A model generated the notes under the pieces. The model saw nothing but the letters and a program-made list of their open reading frames with translations. It searched no databases and was not told the DNA's origin. Of a DNA stretch of 27,686 bases, positions 21,347 through 27,686 are shown piece by piece (the first letter of the stretch is position 1; each line of letters starts with the position of its first letter). The position numbers and the translations under genes are program-made. Source of the DNA: an uncultured Porphyromonas sp. (GTDB lineage Bacteria > Bacteroidota > Bacteroidia > Bacteroidales > Porphyromonadaceae); assembly GCF_938039215.1 (NCBI RefSeq), contig NZ_CALHVI010000030.1:1-27686 (forward strand). Direction: 5' to 3'.

Positions 21347-22588
21347 CTATCCGCCGAAGTCGTCGAAGAAGAGCTGGCTACGCTCAACACCGAGGTTCTC
21401 AAGCATCACCTTCACGGCGTTGGCCATGGGGCCAGGACCGCACATGTAGTACTCGATGTCTTCGGGTGCGTCGTGATCCTTGAGGTAGTTGTCGTAGATG
21501 ACCTGGTGGATGAAGCCCACGTAGCCCGTCCAATTGTCCTCGGGCTGAGGATCGGAGAGGGCGATGTGGAAGCTGAAGTTGGGGAACTGCTTCTCGATCT
21601 CACGGAAGTCTTCTTCGTAGAAGATCTCCTTCTTGCTTCGTGCACCGTACCAGTAAGAGACCTTACGGCCCGTGTGGAGCGTGCGGAAGAGGTGGAGGAT
21701 CTGAGCACGCAGAGGAGCCATACCAGCGCCACCACCGATGTAGAGCATCTCAGCATCCGTGTCCTGGATGTGGAAGTCCCCGTAAGGACCACTCATGCGT
21801 ACCTTGTCGCCTGGCTTGAGGGAGAAGATGTACGAGGAGGAGATCCCAGGAGAGACGGGTAGCCACTTGTGCGTAGCGCGGTCCATAGGAGGCGTGGCGA
21901 TACGTACGTTGAGCGTGATGATGTTCCCTTCGGCGGGGTAGTTGGCCATCGAGTAAGCACGGATGGTCTCCGTGTCGTTCTTACACGTCAGGCTCCACAT
22001 GTCGAAGTGATCCCAGTCGCCACGGAACTTCTCGTCGATGTCGTAGTCGGCGTACTTGATGTCGTACTTGGGGATGGAGATCTGCGCATAGCTACCGCTC
22101 TGGAAGTTCATCACTTCACCTTCGGGGAGCTTCACGACGAATTCCTTGATGAAGGTCGAGACGTTGCGGTTGGAGATGACTTCGCATTCCCATTCCTTCA
22201 CGCCGAAGACCGACTCAGGTACGATGATCTGCATGTCTTCCTTGACCTTCGTCTGGCAAGCCAAACGCCAGTGGTCCTTCTGCTCCTTGCGGGAGAAGAA
22301 GCCTGTCTCCGTAGGCAGGATCTCTCCGCCCCCTTCGACGACACGGCAGCGGCACTGACCGCACGATCCGCTACCTCCACAAGCCGAGGAGAGGTAGATG
22401 TTTTCGCTCTGCAGCGTATTGAGGAGCGTACCTCCGATGGGTACTTCGGCTTCCTTCTCCCCGTTGATCGTGAGCTTGACATTGCCCGAAGGAATGAGCT
22501 TGTCCTTAGCGACGAGCAGGACGATGACAAGCACTAGCGTGAGCAGCAGGAAGACTGCTACGCTGACGAGTATAATCGTTGTATTCAT
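21347..22588 (-). CDS. nqrF: Na+-translocating NADH:quinone reductase subunit F
   Basis: This 413-residue subunit takes electrons from NADH into the complex. One N-terminal membrane segment (about 4-27) is followed by a 2Fe-2S ferredoxin domain. Its ligands C70, C76, C79 and C111 sit at the positions I know for Vibrio NqrF; there is an extra Cys81. The FAD motif RAYSMANY begins at R210. The NADH-binding motif YIGGGAGMAPLRAQ is at about 283-296, and CGPGPM lies near the end. It is the last gene of the six-gene operon, 18 bases after nqrE and followed by a terminator. Confidence 0.97.
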   Translation of the reverse strand: MNTTIILVSVAVFLLLTLVLVIVLLVAKDKLIPSGNVKLTINGEKEAEVPIGGTLLNTLQSENIYLSSACGGSGSCGQCRCRVVEGGGEILPTETGFFSRKEQKDHWRLACQTKVKEDMQIIVPESVFGVKEWECEVISNRNVSTFIKEFVVKLPEGEVMNFQSGSYAQISIPKYDIKYADYDIDEKFRGDWDHFDMWSLTCKNDTETIRAYSMANYPAEGNIITLNVRIATPPMDRATHKWLPVSPGISSSYIFSLKPGDKVRMSGPYGDFHIQDTDAEMLYIGGGAGMAPLRAQILHLFRTLHTGRKVSYWYGARSKKEIFYEEDFREIEKQFPNFSFHIALSDPQPEDNWTGYVGFIHQVIYDNYLKDHDAPEDIEYYMCGPGPMANAVKVMLENLGVERSQLFFDDFGG

Positions 22589-22606
22589 TACTTAGAGTCT
22601 TCGCTA

Positions 22607-23224
22607 TTACATCTTGACACCAGAGAAGCTGAGGAAGGCAATACCCATCAGCGCCGTGATGATGAACGTGATCCCAAGGCCACGCAGAGGCTTGGGGATG
22701 TCCGAGTACTGGATCTTCTCACGGATGGCAGCCATACCGACGATGGCGAGCATCCAACCAATCCCCGAGCCAAAGCCGTAGATCGTAGCTTCGCCGATGG
22801 TGGGGAACTCACGCTGCTGCATGAAGAGCGATCCCCCGAGGATGGCACAGTTCACAGCGATCAGCGGGAGGAAGATCCCCAGCGAAGCGTACAGCGATGG
22901 GCTGAAGCGCTCCACGAGCATCTCTACCAGCTGCGTGAAGGCCGCGATGACAGCGATGAAGATGATGAAGGAGAGGAAAGAGAGGTCGATACCTGCTGCT
23001 TCAGCTCCTAGGAGCCAATCCAGCGCCCCCTGCTTGAAGACCTTCGTCTCCAGCAGATAGTTGATCGGCAGCGTGCAGGTCAGGATGAACGTGACCGCAA
23101 TACCCAAGCCAAACGAGGTCTTAACGTTCTTCGATACCGCCAGGAAGGAACACATCCCCAGGTAGTAGGCGAAGATCATGTTATCGATGAAGATCGACCT
23201 AAAGAATAAGGCTAATGAATCCAT
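22607..23224 (-). CDS. nqrE: Na+-translocating NADH:quinone reductase subunit E
   Basis: A 205-residue membrane subunit with six hydrophobic segments. By family knowledge NqrE and NqrD form a pseudo-symmetric pair that holds an intramembrane iron centre with cysteines. Candidate ligands are the Cys in YYLGMCSFLAVS (C25) and in VNCAILGGSLF (C119-C120 region). It lies 32 bases after nqrD and 18 before nqrF. Confidence 0.96.
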   Translation of the reverse strand: MDSLALFFRSIFIDNMIFAYYLGMCSFLAVSKNVKTSFGLGIAVTFILTCTLPINYLLETKVFKQGALDWLLGAEAAGIDLSFLSFIIFIAVIAAFTQLVEMLVERFSPSLYASLGIFLPLIAVNCAILGGSLFMQQREFPTIGEATIYGFGSGIGWMLAIVGMAAIREKIQYSDIPKPLRGLGITFIITALMGIAFLSFSGVKM

Positions 23225-23256
23225 TCTTTGTTAGTTCTTATTTGTCGTGGGTGATT

Positions 23257-23898
23257 CTAGTTTTCTTGTAGCTCCTTGTTGTACGAGCGGTGGATCCAGA
23301 TGAGTACCGCTACCGAGATGAGCGCCATAGGAGGCAGGATCATCAGCCCGTTGTTGACGTAGCCGTGGATCCCATCGGTGGCGTAGAAGCTCTGAGGGAT
23401 GATCTGGAAGCCGAGGAGCGTACCTGATCCGAAGAGCTCACGGAAGAAGCCCACAGCGATCAGCACGATACCATAGCCAAAGCCATTGCCAAGCCCATCA
23501 AGGAAGGATTCCCAAGGACCATTCCCAAGAGCGAAGGCTTCGAGGCGACCCATGAGGATACAGTTCGTGATGATGAGCCCGACGAAGACGGAGAGCTGCT
23601 TGCTGACATCATAAGCGTACGCCTTGAGGATTTCGCTGACCAGCGTCACCAGCGTAGCAGCTACGACGAGCTGGACGATGATGCGGATACGGTTAGGGAT
23701 ACCCTTACGCAGGAGGGAGATGACGACGTTGGCGAAGGCGACAACGATGGTCACAGAGAGCGCCATCACGATGGCAGGCTCGAGCTTGGAGGTCACAGCC
23801 AGTGCCGAGCAGATACCCAGCATCTGTACCATGATTGGGTTATTCTTGCTCAGAGGCCCGAGGAGCGTTTCTTTATTCTTTTTATTCCAGAGAGACAT
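23257..23898 (-). CDS. nqrD: Na+-translocating NADH:quinone reductase subunit D
   Basis: A 213-residue membrane subunit with about six hydrophobic segments. NPIMVQMLGICSALAVT and TNCILMGRLEAFALGNGPWESFLDGLGNGFGYG are the conserved blocks of NqrD/RnfE. The cysteines in GICSAL and TNCILMG match the iron-binding positions of the NqrD-NqrE pair. The gene begins 2 bases after nqrC stops, which suggests coupled translation. Confidence 0.96.
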   Translation of the reverse strand: MSLWNKKNKETLLGPLSKNNPIMVQMLGICSALAVTSKLEPAIVMALSVTIVVAFANVVISLLRKGIPNRIRIIVQLVVAATLVTLVSEILKAYAYDVSKQLSVFVGLIITNCILMGRLEAFALGNGPWESFLDGLGNGFGYGIVLIAVGFFRELFGSGTLLGFQIIPQSFYATDGIHGYVNNGLMILPPMALISVAVLIWIHRSYNKELQEN

Positions 23899-23900
23899 AG

Positions 23901-24635
23901 CTACTGAGCATTAGAGGTTTCGAGGAACTTTTGGAAGGGAGCGAGGCTGTGGTGGAGCATGTCGTGCACACCGTTGCTGGTGAGGGTACCGCCAGAGATA
24001 CCATCGACATAATCCTGAGTCTCGGACTTCTGCCCTGCCTTGACTACGGCTATACCTGTGAAGGCACCTTCACGGAAGAGCTGCTTGCCCTTGAACTGAT
24101 TAGCGAAGCGAAGCGTAGAGATCTCAGCTCCAAGCCCTGGTGTTTCCCCAGCGTTGCCGAAGTCTGCACCCTCGATCGTAGAGTGGTCAGCGGCATCGAC
24201 AGCGAGGTATCCCCAGATCTTATTCCAGAGCCCTGCACCATTGAGGGGGAAGACATAGAGCTTCTTGCCATCGACTTCAGCGACGAAGACGGGGAGGTCT
24301 CGCTTCTCGCCCTTAGCGATGAGCTTGTAGTCGAGCTCGGTGTTTGCGTTGAAAGCTTCGCTATTACCGATCTCTTCACCTTCGAAGGACTTGACGATCT
24401 GCCCTTCGGCATTCACGAGGAGCTCCTGCTTGATGAGCTCCTTGTAGGTAGAGATGACCTCTGCCTTGGGAGCAGTCTTGCCGAGGGCACGAAGGATCTG
24501 CTCCATCTTGTCGATGCTAGCATTCTCTTCCTGTGCGGGCTTGAGCAGGATATTCGCACCAGCCAGCAGGATAGCTGCGAGGATGACCATCACGGCAGCG
24601 TAGATGATCACGTAGGAATTCTTGTTGGTATTCAT
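23901..24635 (-). CDS. nqrC: Na+-translocating NADH:quinone reductase subunit C
   Basis: A 244-residue subunit with one N-terminal membrane segment (about 8-31) and a periplasmic FMN-binding domain. The flavinylation motif is SGGTLTS (214-220) with the acceptor Thr217. Most NqrC and RnfG proteins have S(T)GAT here, so Gly replaces Ala, a conservative change. Covalent FMN is attached by ApbE, whose gene is not in this window. It lies 15 bases after nqrB and 2 before nqrD. Confidence 0.96.
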   Translation of the reverse strand: MNTNKNSYVIIYAAVMVILAAILLAGANILLKPAQEENASIDKMEQILRALGKTAPKAEVISTYKELIKQELLVNAEGQIVKSFEGEEIGNSEAFNANTELDYKLIAKGEKRDLPVFVAEVDGKKLYVFPLNGAGLWNKIWGYLAVDAADHSTIEGADFGNAGETPGLGAEISTLRFANQFKGKQLFREGAFTGIAVVKAGQKSETQDYVDGISGGTLTSNGVHDMLHHSLAPFQKFLETSNAQ

Positions 24636-24650
24636 CGTATGCTGCGTGGA

Positions 24651-25856
24651 TTAGTTCTTGTTCTTAGCGACGAGACGAGCCTGACGCTTGCTGACATTGC
24701 GCTCGACGACGATGTAGTCGATCAGAGGAGCGAAGGTGTTCAGCAGGAGGATGGCGAGCATCATCCCTTCAGCGTACCCAGCGTTGAGGACGCGGATGAA
24801 GACGACCATGACCCCGATGAGGAAGCCATAGATCCACTTACCCGTCTCTGTGCGAGCAGCCGTCACAGGGTCGGTAGCCATGAAGACGATACCGAAGGCG
24901 AAGCCACCATAGAGGATGTGCTGGAGCGCTGTGACCTGCATCGCAGGGGTAGCACCGATGGCATTGAAGAGCGAAGCCATAGCGACGACACCGACGACAC
25001 CCGATACCATGATCTTGTAGCTAGCGATACCCGTGAAGATCAGGATGCAGGCACCGATGAGGATCGCCAGCGTAGATACTTCGCCGACGGAGCCAGGGAG
25101 GAAGCCAAGGAAGGCATCCCAGTCGGTGAGCGGATTGCCGAGGGTATTGTGGATGTCAGCGACGTTGCCACCAGCGATCTGCCCCAGAGGGGTAGCACCG
25201 GTGAAGCCGTCTACTACCTTCCCTTCACCACCGAGCCCGAAGGTCGAGCCGAGGCGTACCCATACGCTGTCGCCAGACATAGCGGCAGGGTAGGAGAAGA
25301 AGAGGAAGGCACGGGTGATGAGGGCTACGTTGAAGACGTTGTAGCCCGTACCGCCGAAGACCTCCTTAGCGAAGACCACAGCGAAGGCTGTAGCTACGGC
25401 GATCATCCACAGAGGAGTCTCTACGGGGATGATCATAGGGATGAGGATCCCCGTGACGAGGAAGCCCTCCTGGATCTCTTCGTGCTTGAGCTGAGCGATG
25501 ATGAACTCAATACCCAGACCCACAGCGTAGGATACTACGATCTGAGGGAGCACAGAGAGGAAGCCGTAGAAGAAGGTAGGCCAGAAGCTAGATTCTTGGC
25601 CGAGGGCGATGTTATGCTGAAGCCCTACATTGTACATCCCGAAGAGGAGTGCAGGCAGGAGGGCGAAGATCACTACGCTCATCGTGCGCTTGCTGTCGAT
25701 GGCGTCGTGCACGTGTGCACCACGACGCTTAGACGTAGCGTTCGGCACGAACAGGAACGTCTCCAGGCCATCGAAGACAGACTCCAAGGCCGAGAAGCGC
25801 CCACCAGGCATGAAGGCGGGCTTGATCTTATCGAGTTGTTTTCTTAAAGCGTTCAA
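24651..25856 (-). CDS. nqrB: Na+-translocating NADH:quinone reductase subunit B
   Basis: The main membrane subunit, 401 residues, with about ten hydrophobic segments. It carries riboflavin and covalent FMN in the complex and is part of the sodium and quinone sites. The flavinylation motif DGFTGATPL (216-224) gives the acceptor Thr222. The N-terminal cytoplasmic stretch KPAFMPGGRFSALESVFDGLETF is typical for NqrB. It follows nqrA by 37 bases. Confidence 0.97.
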   Translation of the reverse strand: MNALRKQLDKIKPAFMPGGRFSALESVFDGLETFLFVPNATSKRRGAHVHDAIDSKRTMSVVIFALLPALLFGMYNVGLQHNIALGQESSFWPTFFYGFLSVLPQIVVSYAVGLGIEFIIAQLKHEEIQEGFLVTGILIPMIIPVETPLWMIAVATAFAVVFAKEVFGGTGYNVFNVALITRAFLFFSYPAAMSGDSVWVRLGSTFGLGGEGKVVDGFTGATPLGQIAGGNVADIHNTLGNPLTDWDAFLGFLPGSVGEVSTLAILIGACILIFTGIASYKIMVSGVVGVVAMASLFNAIGATPAMQVTALQHILYGGFAFGIVFMATDPVTAARTETGKWIYGFLIGVMVVFIRVLNAGYAEGMMLAILLLNTFAPLIDYIVVERNVSKRQARLVAKNKN

Positions 25857-25893
25857 GGTCTTTGTCCTTTATATGAGTGAAACCTTCGTGTTG

Positions 25894-27249
25894 TTAGTTC
25901 ATTTCCTTGTATAGCTCATCGAGACCCTGACGCACGATCTGCTGGAGGGGGATCTTGGAGGTATCGACGAATTCGCAGACGGAGAAGTCTTCGGGTGCAA
26001 CTTCGTAGATGCCTCGAGCCTCCATGTCGTTGATGTTGAAGGCGATGATACTCTTCAGGAGGAACTCTGGATAGATGTCCATGGGGAAGACACGGTCATA
26101 TTCGCCACTCATGATCATGGCACGACGACCACCCTTGATGCGAGCATCTAGGACATATTCCTTGCTCTTAGGCATGAGCCAAGAGAAGTAGGAGCGGCTG
26201 CGGCTATATTCCTTGAGTCGGGGGAGTGCCCAGCCGAAGACTTCGTGTACTTCGTCGCCTTCGGGGATGATCGTGATCTGATCGATACCGAAGCCGATGC
26301 GGTCGTGCTCCTCATCGACCTTGATGCCGGTGAAGACATCTCCTTCGATGATGCGCTCGTGTCTTTCGCCCTTACCTAGGCGACCAGCGAGGACTTCGTC
26401 GAAGCGAGCACCGGGGAGTACCTGCAGGTAACCCGTCTCCTTAGCTTCGGAGCCCGTGAGAGCGATGGTGCGGGAGAAGTCGACCTTCCCCGTCTTGAGG
26501 AAGCGACCGATCACTAGGAGGTCGCTGGCCTTGAGCGTCCAGACGGTCTCTTCCTTGTTGATGGGAGCGGTGTGGTTGATCAGTACACCTACGAGCCCTG
26601 CGGGGTGTGGTCCACGGACTTCGACACGCTCTACTCCAGTCAGACCAGTGAGCTGACCTGCTCCGACACCGATGTACACCTTACCCGAAGTGAGCTTGGT
26701 GAGGGCGGTGAGTGCAAGCTGCAGCTCATCCTCACGGCCACGTACGAGGTAGTCGAACTTAGGCGCTAGTGGAGCGGTGAAGTTCGCTGTGACGAAGATG
26801 TCACGAGGCTCGGTGTTGGGGTTAGCTAGACGATCGTAGGGACGCTGCTTGAAGAAGCTGAACATGCCACTCTCCAGAAGGAGGGCGAGGACCTCTGAGC
26901 GCTGCATCTTCTCGATGCCTTGGGTAGCGAACGTCTTGTATTCTGTCGTAGCATCAGGGCGGACCTCGACGCTGAGGACTTTACGCTTCGCACCGCGGTT
27001 GATGGCGATGACTTCCCCGCTGACGGGCGAGGTGAAGCGTAGCTCAGGCACAGCCTTGTGGTACATGAGGGTATCCCCTGCGAGCACTCTGTCACCTGGA
27101 TGAACGATCACTTTAGGGATTAGCCCGATGTAATCGTCGGGGACGACAGCATAGCTGCTGCCTGGCTGAGCTGCTTGGAGCAGGTTTTCCTCAGCTTTTC
27201 CCTTCAGATTCAGTGTGAGCCCCTTCTTTATCGTGATAATGTTCGGCAT
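25894..27249 (-). CDS. nqrA: Na+-translocating NADH:quinone reductase subunit A
   Basis: A 451-residue cytoplasmic subunit of the Na+-NQR complex, the first gene of nqrABCDEF. The start PNIITIKKGLTLNLKGKAEE, then VHPGDRVLAGDTLMYHK and TSPVSGEVIAINRGAKRKV, form the N-terminal barrel-sandwich blocks of NqrA. No cofactor is known for this subunit, which supports quinone-site structure. The start is the ATG at 27249, 42 bases from the -7 box. Confidence 0.97.
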   Translation of the reverse strand: MPNIITIKKGLTLNLKGKAEENLLQAAQPGSSYAVVPDDYIGLIPKVIVHPGDRVLAGDTLMYHKAVPELRFTSPVSGEVIAINRGAKRKVLSVEVRPDATTEYKTFATQGIEKMQRSEVLALLLESGMFSFFKQRPYDRLANPNTEPRDIFVTANFTAPLAPKFDYLVRGREDELQLALTALTKLTSGKVYIGVGAGQLTGLTGVERVEVRGPHPAGLVGVLINHTAPINKEETVWTLKASDLLVIGRFLKTGKVDFSRTIALTGSEAKETGYLQVLPGARFDEVLAGRLGKGERHERIIEGDVFTGIKVDEEHDRIGFGIDQITIIPEGDEVHEVFGWALPRLKEYSRSRSYFSWLMPKSKEYVLDARIKGGRRAMIMSGEYDRVFPMDIYPEFLLKSIIAFNINDMEARGIYEVAPEDFSVCEFVDTSKIPLQQIVRQGLDELYKEMN

Positions 27250-27290
27250 AACACGTGATTGATGATTGATTTAGTTAAATTATTTGGGTA

Positions 27291-27298
27291 CAAAAGTA
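27291..27298 (-). promoter_or_regulatory. Probable -7 box of the nqr operon
   Basis: On the minus strand TACTTTTG fits TAnnTTTG and is centred in the palindrome GTACTTTTGTAC (27289-27300). The same 12 bases occur in the CDF promoter at 2415-2428. No clear -33 TTTG is seen. Confidence 0.55.
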
Positions 27299-27488
27299 CA
27301 TAATCTTTGGCACACTCTACCTATAATAAGGTAGGGAATTAGGTGTGGACTCCCCACAAGGGACTAGTTTACCCGAGACCGCTCCCCGACTCGGTGGCGG
27401 AGCCTTCGGAGGAAGGGCTTCAGAGGACAGAGCGAGCCACTCTCTTCGGAGGGAAATAGCCCGCTCGGGGGAAGGCTTCAAAGAAGGC

Positions 27489-27584
27489 AAAAAGAGACCT
27501 ACGGTAGGTCGTCGGAAAAACCTACTGTGGGTCGTCTCGACGACCTACCGTGGGTCGCTGTGACGACCTACAGTAGGTTTTTTT
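27489..27584. repeat. Palindromic intergenic repeat, copy E
   Basis: Begins AAAAAGAGACCTACGGTAGGTC and holds four arms: GACCTACGGTAGGTC, ACCTACTGTGGGTCGTC, GACGACCTACCGTGGGTCG and CGACCTACAGTAGG, then seven T. The arm order is inverted compared with copies A and B. After it, GACCCCCTCCC and CAAGCGGGCT also occur after copy A, so the repeat's flank is partly shared. Between 27299 and 27488, and from 27619 to the window end, I see no gene. Confidence 0.85.
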
Positions 27585-27686
27585 GACCCCCTCCCAGAGC
27601 CCGCATAACAAGCGGGCTGGAGCGGGGTCAGGAAAGATGCTGTAAAATGTGTATCTTGGCATAGCTTTTGCTGGAGACTAAGCAAG

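Noticed and set aside
23931..25847. A 638-residue open frame on the plus strand opposite nqrC and nqrB.
   Set aside because: It lies wholly antisense to well-conserved nqr genes, has a composition extreme in Asp, Glu and His, and shows no recognisable domain. Codon bias of the GC-rich sense genes keeps the antisense frame open.
27598..27618. Hairpin AGCCCGC / GCGGGCT as a terminator.
   Set aside because: Only seven pairs and no T run. It is part of the flank shared with repeat copy A and is better seen as belonging to the repeat.

Overview
The window looks like a chromosomal segment of a Gram-negative anaerobe of the Bacteroidota, most likely Porphyromonas or a close relative. Supporting this are TAnnTTTG-type -7 promoter boxes, a PorT-like type IX secretion protein, a Porin_10-type outer-membrane protein, a DUF4834 gene next to pssA, a Kdo phosphatase (LPS synthesis) and a complete Na+-translocating NQR operon. 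The species cannot be fixed from sequence alone. I see no rRNA or tRNA genes, no CRISPR array, no transposase and no phage genes.

Layout. (1) 1-2124: phospholipid genes psd and pssA with a small DUF4834 membrane protein, closed by a terminator. (2) 2217-6490: a His-rich cation-diffusion-facilitator exporter, a Porin_10-like outer-membrane protein and a periplasmic solute-binding-like protein. (3) 6509-8932: a lipoprotein related to the cholesterol-dependent cytolysins (a CDC-like protein, CDCL), with its own good promoter and terminator and with a near-identical ~160 bp repeat on each side. (4) 8962-11993: a DMT/EamA transporter, an ECF sigma factor followed by a PorT-like barrel, and a DUF1573 protein. 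(5) 12391-14742: kdsC, maf and nagA as a probable operon. (6) 14875-17104: an LCM-family methyltransferase facing a YeiH-type exporter. (7) 17225-20114: an adenosylcobalamin-dependent ribonucleotide reductase preceded by two perfect DnaA boxes. (8) 20312-21079: a small membrane protein and a GlsB-type membrane protein. (9) 21254-27298: nqrABCDEF on the minus strand.

The genes are mostly housekeeping: membrane lipid synthesis, LPS precursor synthesis, amino-sugar recycling, nucleotide reduction and sodium-based respiration. The CDCL lipoprotein is the clear accessory gene.

Two intergenic patterns stand out. First, a ~95-120 bp palindromic repeat built from ACCTACsGTAGGT-like arms occurs five times (1, 2217, 6520, 8782, 27489), each time upstream of a promoter. 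Second, four intergenic regions hold unrelated degenerate direct repeats that share almost the same period (22-25 bp): 12091-12360, 17225-17302, 19946-20074 and 21147-21256. Neither pattern is explained by the coding content.
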